The notes below the pieces were generated by a model that did no database searches, had not been told where the DNA came from, and saw only the letters and a list, made by a program, of their open reading frames with translations. DNA of 64,000 nucleotides. Origin: Microbacterium amylolyticum. Lineage in GTDB: Bacteria > Actinomycetota > Actinomycetes > Actinomycetales > Microbacteriaceae. The stretch spans positions 2,356,001-2,420,000 of the forward strand of contig NZ_CP049253.1 in the NCBI RefSeq assembly GCF_011046975.1. The letters run 5' to 3'. Both the position numbers and the translations under genes were made by a program. This document shows, one piece after another, positions 9,262 to 15,605 of the stretch (positions are counted from its first letter, which is position 1; each line of letters begins with the position of its first letter).

Positions 9262-10131
9262 CTACGGCGTTGTGCGGCAGTGGGTTGTCAGCTCCCCGAT
9301 GCCCTCCACGCCCACCGTCACAACCGAGCCATCGGCAAGGAGCACCTGCGGCGTGCGCGAGTAGCCAGAGCCGCCGGGCGAGCCGGTTGAGATGAGGGTT
9401 CCCGGCAGGAGTGTGATGCCCTGGGAGAGGTGGGAGACAAGCTTGGCAACGCTACGAATCATCTGACCCGTGGTCGCGTCCTGCATTGTGTCGCCGTTGA
9501 CGGTGGTCCAGATCTTCAGCGCCTGAGGGTCGGGGATCTCATCGGCCGTGACGACATACGGTCCGACGGGGGTGAAGCCGTCGAGCGACTTACACCGGCA
9601 CCACTGCGCCTCCGAGTACTGAATGTTGCGCGCTGAGATGTCGTTGACGACGGTGTACCCGAAGACATAGTCGAGGGCGTTTTCTTCGCTGACGTTCAGT
9701 GCGGACTTTCCGATCACAACTCCGAGCTCTGCCTCGTAGTCAACGGACTCGGTCTGTGCGCGCGACCACGTGGTCGTGCCGTTGTGCCCCGCGAGAGAAT
9801 TCGGCCACAGTGTGAAGACCGTCGGCGTGTCGTCGCTCTTGAGGCTGAGTTCACCCGCGTGCGCTGCGTAGTTGAGGCCGACGGCCATAATCGATGGCGG
9901 CGTCAGGAGGCCGGGTGCGAACGTCACATCAGCGGTCTGAACCCGGGGAAGGTCCGTGACCTCCGCGGCGCGGGCGATCGCCGAGACGGCACTGTCGCCC
10001 TGTGCGAGGAGCTGCTCGAGGCTCGTTGCGCCGTGCTCGACGAGATCTCGAACGGGCAGGACCCCGTCCGTCGTCACGTGAACGAGCGTCGGTGCCGACT
10101 CATTGGGAAGGACCACGTGGGCAAAACGCAT
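9262..10131 (-). CDS. Fumarylacetoacetate hydrolase (FAH) family protein
   Basis: The 289-residue protein has the FAH fold in its C-terminal two thirds: GLNYAAHAGE, the metal-binding E-x-E block DYEAELGVVIGK, GYTVVNDISARN, and GTLISTGSPGG. Family members hydrolyse or decarboxylate 2-oxo diacids in aromatic and sugar-acid catabolism (fumarylpyruvate hydrolase, 2-hydroxyhepta-2,4-diene-1,7-dioate isomerase, oxaloacetate decarboxylase). The substrate here is not determined. The ATG at 10131 lies 6 nt after a minus-strand TAGGCT, so the mRNA is probably leaderless. No catabolic neighbours are visible, so a housekeeping oxaloacetate tautomerase/decarboxylase role is possible. Confidence 0.86.
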   Translation of the reverse strand: MRFAHVVLPNESAPTLVHVTTDGVLPVRDLVEHGATSLEQLLAQGDSAVSAIARAAEVTDLPRVQTADVTFAPGLLTPPSIMAVGLNYAAHAGELSLKSDDTPTVFTLWPNSLAGHNGTTTWSRAQTESVDYEAELGVVIGKSALNVSEENALDYVFGYTVVNDISARNIQYSEAQWCRCKSLDGFTPVGPYVVTADEIPDPQALKIWTTVNGDTMQDATTGQMIRSVAKLVSHLSQGITLLPGTLISTGSPGGSGYSRTPQVLLADGSVVTVGVEGIGELTTHCRTTP

Positions 10132-10167
10132 GTGATCAGCCTATCGGGGCGAATATCCTTACTGATC
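10132..10167. promoter_or_regulatory. 36-bp divergent promoter, second example of paired leaderless -10 boxes
   Basis: The minus-strand TAGGCT (10138-10143) lies 6 nt before the FAH-family ATG. The plus-strand TATCCT (10154-10159) lies 8 nt before the PrsW ATG. The two hexamers are 10 bp apart and the gap is 36 bp, the same geometry as at 2858-2893. Confidence 0.5.
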
Positions 10168-11376
10168 ATGGCTACCCCTCACGAACGCGCGGATGACGCG
10201 AACGCGCATCCGGCGCAGTTCGCTCAGGCGGCGCCGGGCAGCGCCGCGACGATTCTCCCCGCGCCGGCAGCAGAGCCCCATATCCGCGTCGCCCGGCGCC
10301 GCGAGCCAACGCTCGTGAAACAAGGGCGTGCTGTTTGGCCGTGGTTCTGGGCGGTCATCGCTCTGTTCGGGCTGGCGACGGTGTCCTACTTCTTCGCCCT
10401 GTATGGCGCTGCGCTGTCGATCTTCGCGTCGCTACTGGCCCTCATTCCGTTTGTGCTCGTCGTTGTTTTTCTCGTCTGGCTCGACCGGTGGGAGCCGGAG
10501 CCGCGGGGGATGCTGCTCTTCGCCGTGCTGTGGGGAGGGTTCGTCGCGGTGGCGCTGACGCTGTTCTTCGGGAACGCGATCTCGCTCGCGTGGCCGGCGA
10601 CGAACGCTTCCGCGGCATTTGGGCCCGTTGTGCGCGCGCCGATTGTGGAAGAGGTGGTCAAATGTGCGGGTGTTCTTCTCCTGCTGGCAATGGGGCGACG
10701 AACGTTTGACGGTGCGACAGACGGCATCGTCTACGGCGGTCTCATCGGGGCAGGGTTCGCATTTATCGAGAATGTGAAGTACTTCGTCGAGGCGCTTCTG
10801 CTCGGCGGCGTTGAACATCTGAGCGCCACGTTCTTCCTGCGCGGTGTTCTTTCGCCATTCGCGCACATCATGTTCACGGCCGCGTGTGGGTTTGCGGTGG
10901 GTCTTGCTGTCCGGAAGAACCGCGGCGTCTTCCTTCCCTGGTTGGCTGGTCTCGGCGTCGCGATCGTCTTGCATGCCATCTGGAACGGCGCTGCGGTCTA
11001 CACGAACTTCTACTCGCTGTACGTGGTCCTCCACGTTCCGCTGTTTGTCATCTTCATGGTGGGGGCGGTGCGCCTGCGGTGGGAGGAGTTGCGTATTCGC
11101 CGCGCGGCGCTCGAAGACTATGTGCGTGCGGGATGGTTCGCCCCGGAGGAAGCAGACATGCTGTCGACACGGGATGGTCGTGCCGTGGCTCTGCGCTGGG
11201 CGGCAACGCTGCCGGGCGATCGTCGGCCTCTCATGAAGCACTTCATTCATGACGGTGCGCGTTTGGCATGGGCGCGCCACCGTGCTCTCACGGGGGGCGA
11301 TCCGCAGGCCGCGCACGATGAGGGCGTTCTTCTGGACCGCATGATGCGCTCGCGCGCACAGCTCCTCGCGCCCTAA
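10168..11376 (+). CDS. PrsW-family intramembrane metalloprotease
   Basis: The 402-residue polytopic membrane protein has about eight hydrophobic segments between residues 50 and 310. It carries the PrsW active-site signatures: EEVVK after the fourth helix region, FIENVKY, and a later His in AHIMFTA. Firmicute PrsW performs site-1 cleavage of an anti-sigma factor, but most actinobacterial homologues have no known substrate and none is apparent here. The N-terminal ~50 residues are Ala/Pro-rich and hydrophilic, and the C-terminal ~90 residues are a soluble tail. The ATG is placed 8 nt after TATCCT. Confidence 0.85.
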   Translation: MATPHERADDANAHPAQFAQAAPGSAATILPAPAAEPHIRVARRREPTLVKQGRAVWPWFWAVIALFGLATVSYFFALYGAALSIFASLLALIPFVLVVVFLVWLDRWEPEPRGMLLFAVLWGGFVAVALTLFFGNAISLAWPATNASAAFGPVVRAPIVEEVVKCAGVLLLLAMGRRTFDGATDGIVYGGLIGAGFAFIENVKYFVEALLLGGVEHLSATFFLRGVLSPFAHIMFTAACGFAVGLAVRKNRGVFLPWLAGLGVAIVLHAIWNGAAVYTNFYSLYVVLHVPLFVIFMVGAVRLRWEELRIRRAALEDYVRAGWFAPEEADMLSTRDGRAVALRWAATLPGDRRPLMKHFIHDGARLAWARHRALTGGDPQAAHDEGVLLDRMMRSRAQLLAP

Positions 11377-11396
11377 GAAAAGTTGCCTTATCCCTC

Positions 11397-11425
11397 TTGA
11401 CAGCCGGTTTTGTCCGAGGGATCCT
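11397..11425 (+). promoter_or_regulatory. Candidate promoter with consensus -35 (TTGACA) in prsW-FKBP gap
   Basis: A perfect TTGACA at 11397-11402 is followed after 17 nt by GATCCT (11420-11425), a weak -10. It lies just upstream of a hairpin terminator, so it could drive a transcript of only about 60 nt. Confidence 0.3.
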
Positions 11426-11436
11426 GTAGTCATAAG

Positions 11437-11491
11437 ACCAGCGCTCGTAGGTATCTCAGGCATCGCCGAGACCCGAGCGCTGGTTTTCTTT
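11437..11491 (+). terminator. Rho-independent terminator with 11-bp stem and T-rich tail
   Basis: The stem pairs 11437-11447 with 11474-11484, with a 26-nt loop, followed by TTTTCTTT. It is one of the few terminators in this window with a clear U-tract. It ends prsW or a short independent RNA. Confidence 0.7.
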
Positions 11492-11574
11492 GAGCACGCG
11501 GAACCTCGATGATGTGCCTCCGGGTTCGCTGTGCATGCTTTGACGCGTGAGCATCGGCACGGTTGGATGGAAGC

Positions 11575-11946
11575 ATGACTGCAGAGCGCACGAAGCCCGA
11601 GTTCGACGCACCGGCCGGACCGGCTCCGGAAGAACTCGAGATCCACGACATCATTCTGGGTGAGGGCACCGAGGCCAAGCCCGGCGCCACTGTCACCATC
11701 CACTACGCCGGTGTCGACTACGACTCTGGTGAAGAATTCGACTCCTCCTGGAACCGCGGCGAGGCCGCGCAGTTCCCGCTCAGCATGCTGATCAAGGGAT
11801 GGCAAGAGGGTATTCCCGGAATGAAGGTGGGCGGCCGTCGTCGCCTGACCATTCCGCCGGAGCTGGCATACGGGCCGGCGGGCAGTGGTCACTTCCTCGG
11901 TGGCAAGACGCTGATCTTCATCATCGACCTCATCGACACGGTGTAA
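11575..11946 (+). CDS. FKBP-type peptidyl-prolyl cis-trans isomerase
   Basis: The 123-residue cytosolic FKBP fold accelerates proline isomerisation during folding. Family features are VTIHYAGVDYDSGEEFDSSW, then FPLSMLIKGWQEGIPGMKVGG, the RRLTIPPELAYG loop, and the closing TLIFIIDLIDTV strand. Typical active-site aromatic and Asp positions are therefore retained. No signal peptide is seen. The ATG at 11575 follows a GGA-rich ribosome site; a TTG 12 nt earlier is in frame but less likely. It is monocistronic and closed by a very long hairpin. Confidence 0.93.
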   Translation: MTAERTKPEFDAPAGPAPEELEIHDIILGEGTEAKPGATVTIHYAGVDYDSGEEFDSSWNRGEAAQFPLSMLIKGWQEGIPGMKVGGRRRLTIPPELAYGPAGSGHFLGGKTLIFIIDLIDTV

Positions 11947-11949
11947 CGC

Positions 11950-12016
11950 ACCGTCGAGAACGCCGAAGGGGACCGCGAGCTTCATGCTAGCGGTCCCCTT
12001 CGGCGTTCTCGACGGT
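11950..12016. terminator. Very long hairpin (26-bp perfect stem, extending to 30 of 31 pairs) after FKBP gene
   Basis: Arms 11950-11975 and 11991-12016 pair perfectly. The loop can itself pair further, leaving a 5-nt apex. No U-tract follows, and the next gene points the same way, so this is not a shared convergent terminator. Confidence 0.75.
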
Positions 12017-12021
12017 CAGAG

Positions 12022-12047
12022 ATATATTCAACTGACTTGATTTATAT
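12022..12047 (+). promoter_or_regulatory. AT-rich imperfect dyad upstream of yceI (MarR-type candidate operator)
   Basis: ATATATTCAA and TTGATTTATAT flank CTGAC. They form an imperfect inverted repeat in otherwise GC-rich DNA about 70 bp before the YceI start. MarR/OhrR-type regulators bind TTCAA/TTGAA dyads. The regulator is not identified. Confidence 0.35.
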
Positions 12048-12116
12048 GCGTGCGCATGGGTATCCTCGGGGTGGTACTGCACGACGCGGTCCCGACCCTG
12101 ACGACAAGGAGTACTG

Positions 12117-12665
12117 ATGGCAATCGACATTCCCGGCTACACCCCCGGCACCTACGTCCTCGACGCTGCGCACAGCGATGTGGGATTCGAGGTTCGCCAT
12201 ATGATGATGTCGAAGGTGCGCGGTCACTTCGAGGTGAAGGAAGCCACGTTCGTCCTGCCGGAGAACCCGCTCGACGCCTCCGTCGAGGCAACGGTCGACG
12301 TTGCCTCACTCAACTCCCGCGATGAGGGTCGCGACCAGCACCTGCGTTCGGCGGATTTCTTCGACGCCGAAACGTACCCGAAGATCACGTTCGTCAGCAC
12401 GCAGGTACGGGAAGAGGATGGGGGGCTCGTCGTTGATGGTGATCTGACGATCAAGGATGTCACGAAGTCCGTCACGTTCGCGCTCGACATCGGTGGTTTC
12501 GGGACGGATCCGTGGGGCGGTTCGAAGGCTGGCGCGACGGCGACGGCAACGATCAACCGCGAGGACTTTGGGCTGACCTGGAACGCAGCGCTGGAAACGG
12601 GCGGCGTGCTCGTCGGCCGCGAGGTCAAGCTGACGCTCGACCTTCAGGGTGCTCTCCAGTCGTAA
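12117..12665 (+). CDS. YceI-family lipocalin-like protein
   Basis: The 182-residue protein has the YceI beta-barrel pattern: YVLDAAHSDVGFEVRHMMMS at the N terminus, ATVDVASLNSRDEGRDQHLRS, then DFFDAETYPKITF and DLTIKDVTKSV. YceI barrels bind long-chain isoprenoids or other lipids. In bacteria they are either periplasmic or, when no signal peptide is present as here, cytosolic. Exact ligand unknown. The ATG at 12117 is preceded by AAGGAG. Expression is probably controlled through the AT-rich dyad upstream. Confidence 0.9.
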   Translation: MAIDIPGYTPGTYVLDAAHSDVGFEVRHMMMSKVRGHFEVKEATFVLPENPLDASVEATVDVASLNSRDEGRDQHLRSADFFDAETYPKITFVSTQVREEDGGLVVDGDLTIKDVTKSVTFALDIGGFGTDPWGGSKAGATATATINREDFGLTWNAALETGGVLVGREVKLTLDLQGALQS

Positions 12666-12694
12666 GTGATGTCGCGTACGCGATCAACGTACGG

Positions 12695-12791
12695 TAGACT
12701 CCTTCAGTTGCCGTAATAACGGCCGCGGAGAAAGAGAGCTCGCACATCAGGTGACGAGCGCCGCGCAACGACGAGAAAGGGGATCACTTAC
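12695..12791 (+). promoter_or_regulatory. rpsO promoter (-10 TAGACT) and ~85-nt leader
   Basis: TAGACT at 12695-12700 predicts a start near 12707. The leader opens with a small hairpin (12710-12714 with 12719-12723) and ends in a GAAAGGGG ribosome site. S15 represses its own mRNA in several bacteria through leader structure, so the same is plausible here. Confidence 0.45.
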
Positions 12792-13061
12792 ATGGCACTG
12801 GAAGCAGCCGTCAAGAAGTCGATCATCGAAGAGTTCGCAACGCACCCCGGTGACACCGGATCCCCCGAGGTGCAGGTCGCGATGCTGACGCAGCGCATCA
12901 CTGACCTGACCGAGCACCTGAAGAGCCACAAGCACGACCACCACTCGCGCCGTGGTCTGTTCCTGCTCGTCGGTCAGCGTCGTCGTCTGCTCGGCTACCT
13001 GCAGCGCGTCGAGATCGAGCGCTACCGTGCGCTGATTAAGCGCCTCGGTCTTCGTCGATAA
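12792..13061 (+). CDS. rpsO: 30S ribosomal protein S15
   Basis: The 89-residue S15 has the family blocks [33 protein letters not shown] and the C-terminal [12 protein letters not shown]. It binds the central domain of 16S rRNA early in 30S assembly. The ATG at 12792 has a strong ribosome site. In most actinobacteria rpsO is followed closely by pnp; here pnp is 4.8 kb further on, with four unrelated genes between. Confidence 0.98.
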   Translation: MALEAAVKKSIIEEFATHPGDTGSPEVQVAMLTQRITDLTEHLKSHKHDHHSRRGLFLLVGQRRRLLGYLQRVEIERYRALIKRLGLRR

Positions 13062-13121
13062 GGCGAAACCAGGCGAAAAGCGCCGAAGCAGGCTGAGCGC
13101 TCCGCGTTCAATCGACTTCTC

Positions 13122-13154
13122 GAAAGCCCGTCCCACGGTGTGGGGCGGGCTTTC
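13122..13154 (+). terminator. 15-bp hairpin after rpsO
   Basis: 13122-13136 pairs with 13140-13154 (one G-U pair, 3-nt loop), followed by TCGCGTTTTC. Inferred terminator of rpsO. Confidence 0.75.
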
Positions 13155-13211
13155 GCGTTTTCTGTGAGTCGGCTCGAAGGGTGGCCATTGAGGCTCGAGC
13201 AAGGTATATTC

Positions 13212-14438
13212 ATGTGCATGGAAACATCGATGGGAATGCAGTTCGGACTCTTCTCTGTCAGTGACATCACGCGCAACCCCGTCACGGGGTATACGCCGAG
13301 CGAGGCAGAGCGCATTCGAGACATCGTGACGATCGCCACCCATGCTGAAGAAGCGGGGCTGGACGTGTTCGCGATCGGCGAGCATCACAACCCGCCGTTC
13401 TTCTCGTCCTCCCCGACGACGACGCTGGCGTACATCGCTGCCCAAACGGAGCGAATCATCCTCTCCACGTCGACGACGCTCATCACAACGAACGACCCCG
13501 TCAAGATCGCTGAAGACTACGCGATGCTGCAGGTTCTCGCGGGCGGGCGCGTCGACCTCGTGATGGGGCGGGGGAACACCGGACCCGTGTATCCGTGGTT
13601 CGGCCAAGACATCCGCCAGGGACTTCCCCTCGCGATCGAGAACTACGCCCTGCTCCGCAAGCTCTGGGATGAAGACGTCGTGGACTGGGAGGGGAAGTTC
13701 CGCACGCCGCTGACCGGCTTCACCTCGACTCCGCGCCCGCTCGACGGGATTGCTCCCTTCGTCTGGCATGGGTCGATACGCACGCCCGAGATCGCCGAAC
13801 AGGCGGCGTACTACGGCGATGGCTTCTTCGCGAATAACATCTTCTGGCCCAAGGAGCACTATCAGCGGCTCATCTCCCTGTACCGCCAGCGCTATGCGCA
13901 CTACGGACATGGCACGCAGGCTCAGGCCATCGTCGGCCTGGGCGGGCAGGCGTTCATGGCGAAGAACTCTCAGGACGCGGTGTCTCAGTTCCGTCCGTAC
14001 TTCAACGCGGCGCCCGTTTACGGCAATGGCCCGTCCATGGAGGACTTCACGGAAATGACGCCGCTGACGGTCGGCTCGCCCCAGCAGGTCATCGACCGGT
14101 ACGCGGCGATGCGCGATCACTACGGCGACTATCAGCGACAGCTCTTCCTGATTGACCACGCAGGGCTTCCGTTGAAGACGGTGCTGGAGCAGATCGACTT
14201 TCTCGGACAGGATGTCGTCCCCGTCTTGCGCAGGGAATTGGCGAAGGGGCGTCCCACGAATGTGCCGGATGCTCCGACACACGCGGCGCGGGTGGCGGCG
14301 GCGTTCGGTGATGGGCCGGTCCGAGAGGCGCGACCTCGCGCCAACCGCGGCGATAACGTCACGGGAGGTTCTCCCTATCAGGATGCCGTAGTGCCGCCAG
14401 CCGGCGGGTCGACATTCGGAGCGGCGGCCGAAAAATGA
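13212..14438 (+). CDS. Luciferase-like FMN-dependent monooxygenase (CE1758-type)
   Basis: The 408-residue TIM-barrel flavin monooxygenase of the bacterial luciferase superfamily has IGEHHNPPFFSSSP near the N terminus, TTLITTNDPVKIAEDYAMLQ, GRVDLVMGRGNTGPVYPW and FVWHGSIRTPEIAEQAA. The last ~70 residues are a low-complexity tail. It overlaps by 4 bp a gene for an FMN reductase, so the two probably work as a two-component system in which the reductase supplies FMNH2. Substrate unknown. The start at 13212 is chosen for AAGG 8 nt upstream; ATGs at 13218 and 13236 are alternatives. Confidence 0.88.
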   Translation: MCMETSMGMQFGLFSVSDITRNPVTGYTPSEAERIRDIVTIATHAEEAGLDVFAIGEHHNPPFFSSSPTTTLAYIAAQTERIILSTSTTLITTNDPVKIAEDYAMLQVLAGGRVDLVMGRGNTGPVYPWFGQDIRQGLPLAIENYALLRKLWDEDVVDWEGKFRTPLTGFTSTPRPLDGIAPFVWHGSIRTPEIAEQAAYYGDGFFANNIFWPKEHYQRLISLYRQRYAHYGHGTQAQAIVGLGGQAFMAKNSQDAVSQFRPYFNAAPVYGNGPSMEDFTEMTPLTVGSPQQVIDRYAAMRDHYGDYQRQLFLIDHAGLPLKTVLEQIDFLGQDVVPVLRRELAKGRPTNVPDAPTHAARVAAAFGDGPVREARPRANRGDNVTGGSPYQDAVVPPAGGSTFGAAAEK

Positions 14439-15070
14439 CCGAGACGAAGAGTATCGTCGTCGTTTCTGCCGGACTCTCCGAGCCCTCGTCGACGCGCATG
14501 CTCGCCGACAGGCTCGCTTCGTCTGCTATTCGCCAGCTTCATGAGCGCGGCGTTGGCGCCACGGTTCGCGTGTTCGAACTCCGCGACGTCGCTAGCGACG
14601 TGATGAACGCGATGCTGACGGGCTTTGCTCCGACGCCTCTCGCGACGCTGAACGATCGGGTGGAGAACGCGGACGCCCTGATCGCGGTGAGCCCGATTTT
14701 CTCGACCAGCTACTCGGGCTTGTTCAAGAGCTGGATTGACGTGCTAGACCGGGAGGCTCTCGTTGGCACGCCGGTTCTTCTCGGCGCGACGGCCGGCACG
14801 CCGCGTCACTCGCTCGCGATCGATTATGCGATGCGTCCGCTCTTCACGTACCTGCATGCCGAGCCTGTTTCGACGGGGGTCTTTGCGGCGAGTGATGACT
14901 GGGGCAGCGGAGCAGATCGCGTCGCGCCGCTCCAGAAGCGCGTCGACAGGGGAGCGGCGGAGCTGGCTGATCGGATCGTCGGCGCGCAGCCCACGACCCG
15001 CTCGGACCCGTATTCCCCAGAGACGTATCTCGGTGGCAACGGATCCTTCGCGGACCTGCTTGCGCCGTAG
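14435..15070 (+). CDS. NAD(P)H-dependent FMN reductase (CE1759-type)
   Basis: The 211-residue flavodoxin-like reductase has the flavin phosphate loop SAGLSEPSSTRMLADRL at the N terminus. A central block, ALIAVSPIFSTSYSGLFKSW, contacts FMN and mediates dimerisation, followed by VLLGATAGTPRHSL. It overlaps the monooxygenase stop codon (ATGA), indicating translational coupling. It is inferred to deliver reduced FMN to that partner. The pairing is conserved enough in actinobacteria to have its own family names (CE1758/CE1759 of Corynebacterium efficiens). Confidence 0.88.
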   Translation: MTETKSIVVVSAGLSEPSSTRMLADRLASSAIRQLHERGVGATVRVFELRDVASDVMNAMLTGFAPTPLATLNDRVENADALIAVSPIFSTSYSGLFKSWIDVLDREALVGTPVLLGATAGTPRHSLAIDYAMRPLFTYLHAEPVSTGVFAASDDWGSGADRVAPLQKRVDRGAAELADRIVGAQPTTRSDPYSPETYLGGNGSFADLLAP

Positions 15071-15072
15071 CG

Positions 15073-15252
15073 TTATCCGCTCTTGCGGCGGAACTGGCGC
15101 TGCGTGTGGGCAGCGTGGGTTTCCTGGATGGCCGAGTCGCCGTCGAGGTGGGCCTCGCCGCCACGGCTTTTCGCGTTCTTTTTCGCGAGCGCTTCTCGGA
15201 ACTTCTTTTTCATCTCGTCGCTGGGTGACGAGCCTTCGTTATCTGCACTCAT
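15073..15252 (-). CDS. Small DUF5302 protein
   Basis: The 59-residue hydrophilic, Lys-rich protein starts MSADNEGSSPSDEMKKKFRE. The DEMKKKFREAL core is characteristic of actinobacterial DUF5302, which has no known function. It lies on the minus strand, tail to tail with the FMN reductase gene (2 bp between stops). Its upstream side is the gap carrying the iron box, 132 bp away on the opposite flank. The box is palindromic, so it could affect this gene as well. Confidence 0.75.
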   Translation of the reverse strand: MSADNEGSSPSDEMKKKFREALAKKNAKSRGGEAHLDGDSAIQETHAAHTQRQFRRKSG

Positions 15253-15367
15253 GGCGCCAGCCTAGTCTCCGTCGAGGAGCGAATGGTGGTGTTCGCGCGG
15301 TTGTGCGAAGGGAACGGGCCGTGATGCCGTTGAGCAGTGTGGCACATGACCGAGCCTCGGAATGCCT

Positions 15368-15403
15368 TTGGCTTTCGCGTGTAATTAGGTTAGGCTGACC
15401 TTA
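15368..15403 (+). promoter_or_regulatory. Promoter overlapped by a DtxR/IdeR-type iron box
   Basis: TTAGGTTAGGCTGACCTTA at 15385-15403 matches 17 of 19 positions of the DtxR/IdeR consensus TTAGGTTAGSCTAACCTAA. It overlaps a plausible promoter: TTGGCT (15368-15373), 17-nt spacer, TAGGCT (15391-15396). Iron-loaded DtxR-family repressor would block it. No iron-uptake gene follows; the next gene downstream is the glycosyltransferase-SGNH fusion at 15606. Confidence 0.7.
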
Positions 15404-15605
15404 CTCAACAGCGTGGATCGTGTCGTCACCTGGTCGACCGCGTGAGAGTCTTCGAGGGGCCCGTCGTTCGCAGCCGACGGGCCCCTCCCCTCGTGAGTGA
15501 ACACCGTGCGGCTGCACGGTGTTGAGACACCACTTTTCGTGAACAACGAGCGAATAGATGTCGACTTTTCCCAGGTCGCGTGCGGTTCCCGGGCATTCTG
15601 AGGTC
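15404..15605 (+). promoter_or_regulatory. Structured 200-nt leader between iron box and glycosyltransferase gene
   Basis: Two hairpins are visible: 13 bp (15454-15466 with 15475-15487) and 9 bp (15501-15509 with 15514-15522). A possible 10-codon peptide (GTG 15413 to TGA 15445) precedes them. No further gene is seen here. The leader could be an attenuator for the downstream gene, or an iron-controlled small RNA. Confidence 0.35.

Noticed and set aside
10432..11985. 517-codon minus-strand open frame across prsW and FKBP
   Set aside because: Antisense to two genes with clear motifs and crosses a terminator hairpin.
12747..14282. Long minus-strand open frame (511 codons) antisense to rpsO and the monooxygenase gene
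   Set aside because: It covers two well-supported genes, has no family motifs and an Arg/His-rich composition typical of GC-rich shadow frames.
15413..15445. Ten-codon peptide downstream of the iron box as a gene
   Set aside because: No ribosome site, not at the predicted transcript start, too short to support; kept only as a remark in the leader entry.
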